Positions 34,855-48,509 of a stretch of DNA of 64,000 bases are shown in pieces. Each line of letters starts with the position of its first letter. Position 1 is the stretch's first letter. This DNA comes from Limnoperna fortunei (Eukaryota; Mollusca; Bivalvia; Mytilida; Modiolidae): NCBI GenBank assembly GCA_944474755.1, contig OX104112.1:65024433-65088432 (forward strand), written 5' to 3'. The translations under genes were made by a program, and so were the position numbers. The notes under the pieces were generated by a model. It ran no database searches. It was not told where the DNA came from and was given only the letters and a program-made list of their open reading frames with translations.

Positions 34855-36879
34855 TCTGGTATTAAAGTTGTATAAAATGGTTACAGTTTAAAAATTGTAA
34901 CTAAATAAGTGCCACCGCCACACAATCTGAGTTTGCGTTACTCAAATCCTGCTTGTAAAAACAGTAATGGTTCATTGAGGTGGGATTTTTGAACATACGA
35001 TACAAACTAGTGTACACTAGAGGAGTTTGTTATGTAACAATAAAATACTATTAATTAATATTGGTTAAAAACACTTTTGAAAAACATTTACAAGAATGTT
35101 TTGTGTGTTCTTGTAAACACATTTTGTTTGTTTACATTTACTTAATGGAAATATGTGTATTCATATTAGAAATGTGTATTCATAAGGTGAAAATTATTAA
35201 CCTCGGTAATACCTTCAATTTCCAAAACATGTATCATATATAATAAAAATCATCAAAGATATCAAGGTTATAACATTTGCTACGCTATATGCAAAAATCG
35301 TCTAACCAATAGTCATCGATATCTAAAATTTGAAGAGCATGCTATTTATTTCTCATCTTTGGATAAAACCTTTTAATTTTATCTTAATAAGTACAACAAC
35401 AAAACAGCGAGAAGCAAGCAATTAGTTCCCATAAGAATGCCAATTGTCTTTTGCATTTAATATCATTACAGTAATATATTATCGATTACAAATCCAGTGC
35501 TGACCATGTTCTTTAAAAAAATTCTTAACATTCTACATTTATGCTTCGAATATTTATTGAGAGTACATACTTAAAAAATGATTGGATTACAATAATTCTG
35601 AAAGATAGGTTTTACTGGCAATATGATGCCACGTTTAATGAAATGTTTGTATAGAAAACATTTAGTGCTGTGAATCAAAGCAGCTGCTGATGTGTGTTCC
35701 TCACAGAAATATCTGGTCTGGGTGCGGCTTATCCGGTTTGCATGCCTGTTGTATTATAGAATCAGTTTTATACCAAATTTGATTGGTTTTTCATGAATTC
35801 TCTATATTTGAAAGCAAAGCTGTAGCTCAGAGAAAAATGCGTAACGGAAGCATTAAGGGTGTGTTGCTGATTTGTATTTCGAAATCAATTTTTCCTAACT
35901 TTGATAATTGCAGTTTACTTAAACTATCAGTGCCTGGCGGTTCAAAGGAAAGTGGCTCCTCAGAGGAAAACTTCATAGAAATATAAATAAATATAAAAAC
36001 AGAAAACTAAAAAACTAATTTTAAGACCGATATCACAATCACTTATCTGTATATGATCTGTATACATTTAATCTCTGTTGTCCATTAAACATCAAATATT
36101 TATGAAGTTTTATTTCACAAATTATTGATATTTATTACGATGCTACATTATACTACTGCTGGTGTATTAATTGTGCACTATTCCTTTCTGATTAACTGAC
36201 TGATTATATTTACTCTTGATAATCACAGACCGACTATAAAAATACAGATTCCAGATTTTTTTTCCAGAACCAGATTACTTCTGTGTAAGGTAAGTGTGTA
36301 TATGCTGTTTTAAGTCAAAAGCAAAAAACTGTAAACTCCGTTCAATAGACAATGCTTTTAAATGTCATTGCATATACAACTCAATGTGTATTAGCGTGCA
36401 TGATTAGGCACAACGTTTACAGCGTAATACAAACTTTACTTTTTTTAACTACTACATAACCCTTGCATAACCCTTGCACATTTGGGGTTTTCACGTATAA
36501 AAGGCATTATTACATACAAATTTCAATGTAATAGTGACACTTTTGTAAGCAGCATGTTATGCCATTTTATGATAGCTTGAACGTTTTTGTTTCGTTTATA
36601 TTTAAATATTCTTAAAATTATACGAAAGCTAAAACTCTCTTATTATTGAAAAGACAATTGTGAGTATATGATACATGCTCTTTTAAGTGTTTCTATACTA
36701 AAGTGTCAATCAAATTACATGGTTTTAGGTGATTTTTTTCATTGCAAAATACACAGGATAATAATAATAATACATTTTAAAAACACATTTAAAAATAATT
36801 ACAGGAATAAATATGACATTAATGGTAATTTATTAAGTAATATTCCTCGTGTTTTATTCTAAAATTTAATAAAATTTAA
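34855..36879. other. Non-coding spacer
   Basis: Contains no supported gene. Short open frames have no domain features or splice context. Confidence 0.45.
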
Positions 36880-37165
36880 AATATTAGCCATAGGAAAGTA
36901 GCAAAGAAAACCGACCGAACAACAAAAGACAAACGCCAAGGGACAGTTACAAATCCGGATATAGACAAACATAACACAAAAACCAAAAACATAAAACACA
37001 GAAAGAGAGTAACCCGAACCCAATCAAAAACATGCGTGCACTCAGGTGCTAGGTGCTCCGGACGAGTAAGCAGTGTCTGCCTCTAATTAGACACCCGTCG
37101 AGTTACTCATTGTCTAGTCCAGGGAAAATTCAAATCCAGGAATAGGAAACACTACCTATGACTCA
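36880..37165 (-). repeat. Dispersed bivalve-type repeat next to Penelope-like element
   Basis: A-rich text with AAACATAACACAAAAACC, then a GC-richer block 'caggtgct..ctccgg..gtaagcag'. The 'gtgctccgg..ggtaagcag..cacccgtcg' phrase is familiar from bivalve genomes (recollection, not a search). It follows the 3' end of the RT relic and is probably its untranslated tail. Confidence 0.4.
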
Positions 37166-37179
37166 GCGAAAATGTCGAA

Positions 37180-38075
37180 TCATATTTGAGACACTAATTT
37201 CCTATAACGACCAATTAAGTCGTATTGCCGACCATAGAATTTCTGGAGAGATAACATCAACCTAGGTACAACAGACCCTTGCTTGAGTAGTTTAGCAGTC
37301 AACAGCAGTGATCGGTCTAGAAAATCGAAATAACGATCGAAGAATCTAGAATAACGTATAAGTTGTGAAATGTACACACCATACGCTGGAGCTGCTGGAA
37401 TGTTGCTGTTGATGAACGGGAAGTTGACAATTGGAAAGTTGAAGTCTTCACGCTTGTCGTAGAGCCTAGTTTCTAGTTTTCCAGAGTCTATTTCTAGAAT
37501 TAGGTCTAAGTAAGAGGCTGACCTTAGTGTATTGGTGGTGTCTTTAATTTCAAGCTCGCTAGGGTAAATTGAATGTAAATAGCCACCAATTTAGCATTGT
37601 TGAGGGATTAAACATCATCAATATAGCGGAATGTGAAATTAAAGGCATGGTCCAGAGTCTTTCCTTTCTTCTTCAGTAGGCCTTCTAGGAATTCAGCCTC
37701 ATAGGAGTACAAAAACAGGTCGGCGAGGAGAGGAGCACAATTAGTATCCATTGGAATACCAGCAGTCTGTTGAAAAACATGTCCTCTAAACATGACAAAT
37801 ATGTTGTCAATCAGAAAAGCTAACATGTGACAGATTTGGTCTTCAGTATATGTATTATTATTAGATTTGTAGTCATTGATGACGAAGCAAGTTCTGTCAT
37901 GACTAATTACCAGGTATTTATATCGTCTCTTTCAGTTTTACATGAAAGAGCAGCGTTTTATGAGATCTTTAAGCCTGGTTTTAAGCTTCGTATGAGGGAT
38001 GGCCGTATAGAGTGTCGAAAAATCAAATGTTTTAATGCTGTTACAATGAGAAAGAGATCCAGACCTCAAGTCCCG
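37180..38075 (-). pseudogene. Penelope-like retroelement reverse-transcriptase fragment
   Basis: Minus-strand relic with stops and frameshifts. Blocks: SIKTFDFSTLYTAIPHTKLK (near 38040), RRYKYLVISHDRTCFV, then MLAFLIDNIFVMF (37826), FQQTAGIPMDTNCAPLLADL, and FNFTFRYIDDV with the catalytic Y-x-D-D box (37608). Next are KRxDFNFPIVNFP-like text and VYISQLIRYSRFF through LQKFYGRQYDLIGRY (37377-37180). The YIDD box and these flanks are diagnostic of Penelope-like elements. The usual Gly after GIPM is Asp here. No GIY-YIG endonuclease part is seen. Confidence 0.88.
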
Positions 38076-38769
38076 TTTTTACTGTTGTTAAAATATTGGT
38101 CAGGAGTTGCGATAGTGTTTTGGTAATAGACTTAAAAATAAACTAACTTACTAAATTGCTAATGTTTAAATACAAAGTGGTATGTACGACTTAAACTATA
38201 TGCAAAATGATTAAAGGATGTGTACTCGTTTTACTGTACTTTACTCACACCCGTGTGGAGTTCTATTTTTGCTCCCAATGTTTTATTATTCCATATAACA
38301 CCTTTTATTACGATAATCCAGTAGAAAACATTTAGTCCAAATAAAATGTTCATGTTTATTACTATGCCTCTGTTTTTAGATGCCACAGATAGTCCTTTTG
38401 ATTTACCCATCTTTTCACAAACCATAAGAAAATTAATTTCTTTCTTTATACATCTGAAAAAACATAGTAAAGCATAATCTTTTAATTTGAATTAAAACCT
38501 AGTTTAACCCCGATTTCGTATGCCTGTACCAAGTTAGGATCATTGCTATAGTTGCTATATTTTTCGTTGTTGGACAATTGACCAAATAATTTGGCCACAC
38601 ACCAAATAACGTAAAAAATGCACTATACCATATAACAGAAGATAAATACTAGTCAATTATTAACAGGATCTCAAAATAGATAGTCATTCTTTGATTTGAC
38701 TTTTATAATACGGATTATTTTACTTTTAGAAACTGAGATCTTAAGTGATTGAGAAGTCCCGCTTACGTG
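38076..38769. other. Upstream region of GPCR gene
   Basis: AT-rich, no confident promoter element. It lies between the Penelope-like relic and the GPCR start codon. Confidence 0.4.
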
Positions 38770-41700
38770 ATGTACATGATAATAAATATATTGTTGTTTT
38801 CGGTCGTTAAAGGAATTAATTTTGATATACTTTTGGATCAATATGTGCTAACATGTGGTTATAACTTGTGTAGTGAATCTTACCAGGAATTGGAAAACCT
38901 TAGACAATATACATCGTTATATTGCTCTAAATGCAGTTGCAATGAAGATTGCATTTTCCATGGAAACTGCTGCCCAGATGTTTACTTCTCTTTAAATGTA
39001 ACATGCTACAATACCACAATTTTGTCTCCGTATACAATAGGTTTAACGACGGAAGATTTTTTCCTCATGAAAACATCTTGCCCTGCGAACACAGACACAA
39101 ACCTGAAGGGAAACTGCGAAGGACCTCGAACATTCTCTGAGAAGATTCAATCACTTCCTGTGACGTCAAATTCTTCATATGTTACATATTCAAACAAATA
39201 TTGTGCACTATGTCATAATGAAACCCACGTAACGCCATGGAGTATTAGTATATCTTGTGATGAATCGGAACTTCTCGACTTTAATTTCATTTCAAACTAC
39301 GGTGAACTGTGGGATGATGTCATAAAGAATAATTGCACATTAGGAAGCTCTATAAGGAACTCACATGTTAAAGGATGCAACAATGTATACGGAAGTAACA
39401 TTATTAAGTCGTGTAATGTCTCTGGATCCTGGATGTCATATGATCATGACGTTGAATGGGCATGCGCGAACTATGACAACATATATCACGTTTTCAAGAA
39501 TGTATTTTGCTATATTTGTAATCCACCAGTAAAGTTAAACAAATCCATTTCATATTGCAACATAACTGGAAAATGGGCCCATTATGATTTTAAACTGGAA
39601 AAAGCATGTAAAAGTCTTGGAGAAACACTTACCACTTACCCATTCAAGAATGTATTTTGTTATTACTGCAACATTGATGATTATGTAGCAAACGAGACGA
39701 CATTTTATGACGCAATCGCAGATATAACACTTAATGTGCTCGATAGGAAGCATTTTAAGTATACTTTTAATATTGAGAGCATATCTACCACTGTTTTGAT
39801 TGATAATATACTAAACAGACCGGTAAACGACGCCAATTTCTACAAGAACACTATCAACGCTTCATTAACAAAGATATATGAACAGTACTATGCTATGACT
39901 GGAACTGGTCATTTTTGTCAGAACATTTCCGACATCGTTGAAGCAACTGATGTCTGTTCTTGTGATGATAATTGTATCTTTAATATCACACATCCTTGCT
40001 GTATTGATAAGGCCTTTCAGTATTCCACTACTTGCTTAGATATCGGTTCATACGCCAAATATCTTCTGTACGACGGGTGTGAAAATGTCTCAGATAATGC
40101 TATAAGTCTAATTTACAAATGCCAAAGCTGGAACAAAACTGGCAATTTGTTGGATATTATTCCCGTCAAAGATACAACTACCGGTGAAAACTATCTGAAC
40201 ATTTATTGTGGACTGTGTAAGTACAACAGGCAGGATTCTAGGACCTATGCCTCAAAACTAAGTTTATCTGTCGAGACACTTAAACTATGGAGCTTTGATC
40301 TGTCTTGCAATAAATACATTCCATTACATTTTCACATTTACCTTTTAGAAATATTTAGCACAATAGAATTTTTGGGCTGTCATATTACCCTTCTACCAGA
40401 TGTTTGTGATAAACAATGTCACATTGTTTCCGACAGTTGTGTGGAGACCAATTATGACATTAACTGGGCATGCAAAAATTACCAAGCTCTTCCGGAAAAT
40501 AATAATTACTATTACAAATTGGATGCATCTTTACTAACAAAATATTCGAACGTTTTCTGTGCGATGTGCAAATCTGCAAATGAACGGGAAATAGTTAATT
40601 ATTGTAATAGCACAGGTATGTGGAACAAATATGACAAACACATAGAAGAAAAATGTTTGCAACTCCCACATGTAACATATCATTGGCCGTACAAAAATAT
40701 CTTTTGTAAAATATGTAACGAAGTACATATGGATTTTATTAAGAACTATATGTATCATTCTAGTTGTTTAGAAGAAGGTTCTGGAGGTGGAGGTGGAGGC
40801 TATACTTACCTTCGAAATTTATTTGTACTGCCGTTTATTGACGATCATTCTCCGGGAAAAAATAATGGCAATTGTGAATCAAATAAAGTTTACGACTCAG
40901 TCAAGGTAGGAATAAGTAAAAATAAACACCTCACATTCACCCAGTCAGATGTTAGTCTTTGGTTTTAAATGGAGCTTTAATTGTACTGAAACAAACCACA
41001 ACATTATTTTACTTTTTTACTTTTTAATCTGTTATTGTCAGTAATCAGAACCCCTCAGTTGGTTGATATCAGGGCTATCATCATCATAATCATCATTAAT
41101 CTCGCCCTGCTTAAACACAATCAATACATTAATCAATTAATTATCTGAGATACTATGATCCGATAAACTAACTGTTATGCTGCCGGTACCTGTAATAACT
41201 ATGAACAATATAAGTATGTTTCTATCGAAGAGCTCTCGAGATGTTTTTGAAAGAATACTACCCACAAACAGGCATGATGTACATGGAAGGTCAACTGTAT
41301 GTTCACACTAAAATGTATGGCTTCTATTATATTTTAATGTATATCATGACAAATGTCTCACATAATTATTCATTTGATTTCAGGATGTTTGTCGTGACAT
41401 TGTATGTTATCCTGGACGCATGCTGATCAACAACACTTGTTTACCTTTGCTTCCGACGACGTCCAATTTAGGCTATATTCTTGCATTTGGTATTCAAGTC
41501 ACTACTCTTACGGTAATATTCAATCCGTCAGAATTTTTATCGAACTTAAATAGTGAATTATCAGTATACCTAGCAACGTATCTCGAGTTGAACCAACCAT
41601 TTATTGAATATAGCGTGCTAAAAGCAAACAAAACATGCACACCAAATGAAACATGGTTTGATGATTTTGTAGGAGTATCTGTGTTCATGAGAATATTTGT

Positions 41701-43057
41701 TTCTGAAACTGTTGATAGAAATAGTTTCGAAATGAAACTTGTACGATTGCAAACTGAAGAAATAGTCTTTCAGTATCGAGATACGTCTTGTGACATACTT
41801 GATGCATGCGATGTTAATTGCATATTTATTTACGATGAGGAGGCATTAGAGATACCAATATTGCTCCAACTTCAAAGTTTGTCAAATGTTTGTTTTGACA
41901 TCCGTGAGCAATTGATAGATAATGCTGACTATTACGCTCATTCACCAACAAGCAAATTACTACAGTGTCCACAAATCGAATTAGGAGTGACAGAATGGTT
42001 TTTCAGACCTCGAAAATCAAGTATAAAGATAACAGCTTTCAATGAAGTGTTAGGATACAATGATTTTTATGTAACAAAGACAAATGCATCAAGAATATGT
42101 GTAGATAAATTTCAAGAGCTGCTTTCCTCTAAAACTAGTAATACAACAATTGAGACTATATTGATGATTTGCACTATAACATCCTTACTTGTTTTGTTGT
42201 TAACATTCATTACATATTGTTTGTTTTCCCCATTAAGAACATTGCCTGGCAAAAACAATATGTCTCTGGTGGTTGCCATGTTTTTTGCCATGGCATTTAT
42301 TGAATTCGGAATAAGACAAACATTACACAGCACAACCTGCAGTCTAATTGGTGCATTAATTCATTATTTCTGGCTTTGTACATTTACTTGTTTAAATGTC
42401 TGCTCTTTTCATATGTTTATTACTTTTAAAAGAGTCTCTATACATTATAACAACAGTAAAGGTTACAAACGCCTTTTATGCTACATTCTTTATTCGTTTG
42501 GAGGACCAGCATTAATTGTTTTTCTTACAGTCATCGTAACATACAGTGTAACAAGTACAGGTTCATATGGTTATGGAGGGGCTATTTGTTTCATTTCGGA
42601 CCGAATAGCACACATCGTGGGTTTTATAACTCCTGTGGTTATTATATGTGTTACTAATGTTTTCTTTTTCATTTCAACCGCGTGTAGTATTGCATCTACA
42701 CCAAAAGTAGAAAGTAGTGACGCTTTCAAACGTAATCAAGTCCAATTTGCTGTATATATCAAGCTGTTCATGATCACTGGTAGCTCCTGGATTTTCCAAG
42801 TAATAGATTCATTCCTTCCATTGTCAACATTCTCCGTTATCGTTTCAGTGTTAAATTCTTTTCAAGGCGTATACATATTTATAGCGTACATAACAAATAA
42901 GCGTGTATTTGCTCTATATAAGAACCTTGCTCGTCGCTTAATTCCAAGCCTGCAGAAAGAAAACTTGGAACTTCGTACTGGTTGTAGTAACATTACATCT
43001 ATTTCTATAAACAGGCACCAAACAAGTGAAGACAAAGGTTTAACTATTAAATTATAA
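38770..43057 (+). CDS. Class-B/Methuselah-like GPCR with very large Cys-rich ectodomain, 1269 aa
   Basis: Two exons, 38770-40905 and 41384-43057, joined in phase 0 across a 478-bp GT-AG intron. The first ATG in frame is at 38770; the frame itself opens 21 nt earlier without ATG. MYMIINILLFSVV is a signal peptide. The ectodomain (about 965 residues) has two somatomedin-B-like Cys clusters (CSCNEDC...CC and CSCDDNC...CC). It also has repeated modules with GxWxxYDxxxExxC and KNVFCxxCN, and many N-glycosylation sites. The splice joins to DVCRDIVCYPGRMLINNTC, typical of invertebrate Mth-like receptors. Seven hydrophobic helices follow from about residue 970, with LPGKNNMSLVVAM in TM2, FWLCTFTCLNVCSFHMF in TM3 and GSSWIFQVIDSFL in TM6. 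No classical GPS CxFW motif is seen. It is a plasma-membrane receptor; ligand unknown. No inactivating change is visible. Confidence 0.9.
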
Positions 43058-43997
43058 TAGGAGACAATAGAAAAATTAGTTTTATAATATGTTTTGATTA
43101 AACCGATATTAAGATACTTAATAAGTATACATTTTCACGCCATTTGGTTTTCCTCATTATATATTTGTATTGTTACGATAAAAAGACACAAAATAAGTAG
43201 ATGATTTAAATTTTGATCTGTTTTTAAAGTCTAAAACTTATGTCCCAATATGTTTATTGCTACAGGCAAAAGGATTAGACCCATTTTTTTAAATTTCCTT
43301 GTAACCATGTTTATTTTATGTCTCAATATATCAAAAATGTTGAAGTTCTAACGTCTTTGCGGTTTATGGTATGAGTTCCCCAACGTATTAATAACAAAAT
43401 TTAAGACGTTTTATTTAATTTCATTCGAATATCAAATTTATCATTGTTTTTAAGAGCGATGTCTTAAAGTTACTACACAATTTCGTCAAAACGTTTTCAT
43501 AGTTATTTTTAATTAACATTTCCACATTTCTTATTTCTCTGTCTATTATACAGCTTGTTAAAAGTAGTTTCTTCTATTCGAGAGGTACCTCAGGAAACAA
43601 AAAAGAAAGAAAAATATAAGAATTTACCATTGACAACTAAATAGAAATTAAAATAATAATATTATTATAAGTATTCAAAAACATGAATTGTGATAGAGGG
43701 AAATTTATCTGTTAAGCTACTGTTGTCATGCATTATTTAGTATTTCACGTAGTTAGTATATAGTGTAGCATTTATTATTTATACAAATCACTTGGCAATA
43801 CATAATATAGCTTTATATGTTTAAACTAAATATTAAATCATGTTTTTCAAATAAGAGGTATTATCCAAAAATACCTTTTCACATATGCCCTTTGAGAACA
43901 ACTATACATTTTTAGTGCATATTTTTCTAAGTATGTTTAAGCGTATTTTCTAATGACTTAAATCTGAATCTTAAAGCAACTACTTTTTAATGACACG
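43058..43997. other. 3' flank of GPCR gene (part of duplicated unit)
   Basis: Non-coding. Parts of it (e.g. near 43240-43380 and 43780-43960) resemble sequence 1.2-1.4 kb downstream, so the duplication covers this flank as well as the gene end. Confidence 0.5.
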
Positions 43998-44400
43998 CAT
44001 TTTGGGTTTTATAACTCCCGTGGTTATTATATCTGTTAGTAATGTTTTCTTTTTCATTTCTACAGCGTGTAGTATTGCATCTCACGCAATCAAGTCCAGT
44101 TAACTGTATATATTAAGTATTTCATTATCACTGGCACCTCCTGGATTATCTAAGTAATAGATTCGTTCTTTCTATTGTCGACATTTTCCGTTATCGTTTC
44201 AGTGTTAAACGCATTGCAATTATTATACATATTTATAGCATACTAGTACATGACAAAAAAAAGCGCGTACTTGATCTTTATAAGAACCTTGCTTATCGCT
44301 TAATTCCACGACTACAGAAAGAAAATCTTCGTACAGGATCTAGTAACTTCTCGGCTACATTCATAGACAGACCTCAACAAGCACAAACGATAGGTTAACT
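43998..44400 (+). pseudogene. Partial tandem duplicate of the GPCR 3' end
   Basis: Matches the GPCR from TM5 onward: GGGTTTTATAACTCC at 44002 corresponds to 42619, and the similarity runs through TM6, TM7 and the tail (LYKNLAYRLIPRLQKENL). It carries a deletion in the loop after TM5, stops in TM6 (e.g. WII-stop) and a frameshift in TM7. It has no 5' part. Confidence 0.92.
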
Positions 44401-46845
44401 ATTAAAATACAACTCTTATAAGGAGTTGAAACAATCTTTTAAAACGACATTAATTTGCATAATAAATAGACATTGCTGACGATTCAGTTTCCTTAATATA
44501 TGTTATTGTTACAAAAAAAGGCAAAATTTACCTAGTAACCCTTTGGTGTCATGTCTCAATATGTTTTATTGCTCGATGAAAAGGCTTATTGGTGAATTCA
44601 ATATTGACCTTTTACTTGAAATCTTGTCATATCTCTGTGTATCAAATGTTTATGGCTTAATGCCTTTGCTGTTTATGATAAAAGTTATATTTTTCAGCTG
44701 ATGAATATTTGAAGACTTTTTATATTAATTCAAGGGTAAATAGTTAATTTCTGAAAAACTATTTCAAAATAATTTTATTTGTTAATAAACAATTTTCGCT
44801 TTTCTGTCGTTAAGAGTTGTTTCGTTTTCTAAGAAAAAACTCAATTAAAAAATTAAAGTGTCATAGGTTCCAAATTTGTTATTTTGTTTATTCTTGTAGT
44901 GGAACATTGAAAAGATAGTGTCACACATGGTTTACTCAAATATGTTTCAAAAAGTGTAAAATCAAATATCGTAAAGAAAGCAATGAGAATATTATAGTAG
45001 TGCAGCATATAGTTTTAATTTGTTTTAATTAAATATAAACTTTGTATTTTGTAAATAAGAGATATTTTTCATTAATACTATTTAGGCAAATTTCAAGAAC
45101 TGTCGTTTTATAACACCGACAAATTACATTTTTGCTGTGTATATACGTATTTTAGACACTTATATTTTTATCTCCAAAACAACTATTTTTATAAACAGTT
45201 ATACATATCCACGATGGGGGCCTAAGGATACTTTTAGGCACAGGTCTGAAGAGGCAGATTTGAAAACCCACCTTATTCATATATTTTCGGACGTTATGAA
45301 ACTGGACCTAATCTAATGAATTATTAAATCAGACCTATTCACATATTTTATTATTACACATCCCCTTTGACAAAATAGTCCATTCACTACCACAATGATC
45401 AAGTGATGTTAATGGAACAATTTGTTTGTTAAATCACTGTGGTTTACATAGACTTCAGATGAGAATTGAGGGATTGATATTTTTAGACAATTTACAACAA
45501 CCTAATGATATATTTTTCAATGAAAAAAGCTATCTTTTCATATATTTTGGAGAGCTTAAAAGGTTAGTCGAGGTAAAATACATAGGTGTTGTTCAATGTT
45601 TTTATTCTACAAGTTGTTAATGTTTGGTTAGAAGAACATTTAGTCAAAACAAATGTGAAATCGTTTTTATGGTCTAATGATGATGACAAAATATACAACT
45701 ACGTGTATTTTCTTTGCATGGTATCCAAATTCCTACATTAAAATTACGATATATTCAGTTTGTAAACATACGTTTAGAGTACTTTGTATTATGAATGTCA
45801 ATATTTATTGTGACACAATTTAAAATAAAAAATACATAGTTGACTCAGTATTCGTAACTTGACAGTACAGCTCATACAGAGTAACTTCACGTAAGCATTA
45901 AGAAAAAATGGAGAAGTGGGTATCAACAAAGAATTTACATCCATTTCAGGCAGAAAAGCTTAAAATGAAACGCTTATCGTGCAAAAGCGAGGTAATCGAC
46001 TGTAAAAAAACTGTTTGCGTATTATACTAAATTTAAACATAAGATACCAAGGTTATAAAAGTTTCAAACAACAATTAGAAAAAAATGAATACCTAGAACA
46101 TATTCCAAAGCCTATTGCCAAGACCAAAACTTACAAAACAGGGTAAGCGAAGCAAAACATATCACACAAACTCCATTGTAGTAAGATCAGGTGCGTTGTC
46201 TTTGTGATAAGCGTCTCTTACTTTGCTAGCAACAATCGTCATGGGAATTTATGCATGTCCAGTAAAATCATATCGGGGAATAGTCCACTGTGTGGCTCGA
46301 GGCAGAAGACATCCTTTTGTCGTGTTATAGAAATTCACAGTGCTCTTCCACTCATGATGATGTCGGTAAACATGAAGGTAAGACTTTTTAACATGAACAC
46401 AACATATTTTTGTCTCAGCAGCTAGTTTTGTCATCAACTTCTATCTAGATTAACCATCTAACTAGAAGAGATACAAACGGACCAGCTTCTATCATCAGGG
46501 CTACTGGCATATTGCTGAAATTTAGCAATACGTTTGTTTTCATATGTTCGATCTCTTCTTATTATCTCTTAATGATATATAATTGTTTTCAGGTAAATTG
46601 AGCAAAAAGGTAAAAACCATACTCTACAATATAGTTCATGTTGTAAGTGATAAAATGGCTAATTTAATATTAAAGAAAACATTTCAATTACAGTTTTTCG
46701 TATTTGTTAAATCCTTCAAGCTTTAAAATACGTTTTGTTTTGTCCTGATCTAATAAGAAGAAGTAAAGATGTACATAATTGCATATTAAAGCGCGCTTTG
46801 CCAGTATCTCGGTAATATGAACAGATCCGCCTCAATTTTTATTTT
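44401..46845. other. Non-coding; start is the duplicated GPCR flank
   Basis: 44401 to about 45180 aligns loosely with 43058-43980. The rest contains no supported gene. Confidence 0.45.
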
Positions 46846-47260
46846 TGGATTATTTTATTATCTATAGGGTAAGCCTAGTATTTTTATTAATGCATTCTAT
46901 TCTTGACATAATAAAATGTATATACTTCAGTTTCTTTTATTAATTAGTTATTTAATTTGATAAGAAAAAGGCATTTAAAAATTTTGTTATGTTATATTAC
47001 GTAATGTATTTCATCGCTTCAATTGTATTTCTTGGATTATTTCGTGATTTATATGTCAAGCTTCGTAATTTTTTATGCATTCTTATTTTAACATGATAAA
47101 GTGTAAATTTTTCGGTTTCTTTTATTAGTTACTTAGATAATTTTACAATAAAAGTGCATGTTTAGATTTTGTTTAAAGCGCTTGTGACCACTCATCCAGA
47201 AAACTTATTTCTGGATTATTTCATAATTTATAAGGTAGAAAATGGAACTTTTACGCAGAA
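46846..47260. repeat. Degenerate 180-186-bp tandem repeat, two to three copies
   Basis: TTGGATTATTT anchors at 46846, 47032 and about 47211, with shared following phrases (TTTTTATGCATTCT, then TCTTTTATTAGTTA). Old and diverged. Confidence 0.6.
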
Positions 47261-48398
47261 AATTAGTCATCTTGAACATTAAATTTAATTTCCCTGGGTT
47301 TTGTTTATTGACGGTTTCGAAATCCCAAACTCTCGTGAACGATTCGTGTGTGGTAGTGGTGGTTTTAGGGAGGGGGCAGAGATATTTCTGTGATGTAATT
47401 GTATATTAGATGTGCCTTGTTTATTTGCTAATTGATTATTTATTACCCGACACTGAACTTCGATGAAAGGTAAAAATGAAAGACCAATCAGACTCGCATA
47501 ATAAGCCACTAAAATGGCTAAATTAGATTATGATTTTGATATATATTGTATATAGCCTGTTGTTTTGTTTGTTTATTTGTTACTTTCTCTGTACCAATTG
47601 TATTATTGGCTGTGTGAGAAGAAACTATATATACAAAATTAGATTTTCAAATAGGCATGTTATTTAAAAAAATTGATATAGATTTTTATTTAATTCCAGA
47701 TTTAAAAATTTTGATGTTAAGATATTTTAACGAAGCAAGTTATATATATAATAATACAACAGAAAAAAATTCAGTTACGTTCGAATAAAGGTCATCAACA
47801 GTTTATATTGTTGAAAATAATTGTAGAAGTTAATAATCTCATCATTTGTTTTGCAAAATAAGACTCTTCTTCTAATTGTTTTTTTTAATTTTAAATTCTG
47901 AAAATTTTATAAAGTTCTTAGCAATGTTTATGCACATGAATGCTAGTTTGACGTTTGAAATACATTTAATTGCAAATCTTTTGAAACAATTTTAATTACA
48001 GTAAAATTAAATCAATAAAAATTGTAACTTGTCGGTATGTTTTCTTTGATTTTCCGAGGACGCGATAACTGCCGATATCTTACATTCACATTTTCCCCCA
48101 CAGAACCACTTGACTATGGTCAATGTATTTTTATTGGTAAACATATATTTGTCCTTCGAAAACTTTGCTTTTTTTTATTACAGTACTCTTCTCAAAGTTG
48201 AGATATTATAATCAAGATGATTATTTCTTGCCTTTCACAATCGTCTATATTTGCATCCCTTTACAGTAATGATGAAATTTTAAATAAAACAAATTGAAAA
48301 AAAAACTATTAAACCAAATGGGATACACCTATAACATATAAATCGAACATCTCTGGATATGGGTTTAACCCATATCTTTTCTTGTTACGTTTAATTTA
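47261..48398. other. Non-coding AT-rich stretch
   Basis: No gene or repeat recognised. Confidence 0.4.
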
Positions 48399-48494
48399 AG
48401 TAATATTATGAGGATTCTTAAAAATTCTAAGACATTTTGGACAATTTTAAAACAAAATGTCTTTAGAATTTTTAAGAATCCACATAATATTACT
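48399..48494. repeat. Long hairpin, 41-bp arms, 13-bp loop
   Basis: The left arm 48399-48439 (AGTAATATTATGAGGATTC...) pairs with the right arm 48453-48494 with only about two mismatches or bulges. It is directly 3' (minus-strand sense) of the Penelope-like fragment. It could be a small palindromic MITE or the fragment's terminal structure. Confidence 0.9.
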
Positions 48495-48509
48495 TAGCGA
48501 ATAAACAGT

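Noticed and set aside
38231..38425. 64-residue minus-strand frame upstream of the GPCR
   Set aside because: No recognised motif and not consistent with the neighbouring Penelope-like relic.
41494..42333. Minus-strand frames inside the GPCR exon
   Set aside because: Antisense shadows of a well-supported coding exon.
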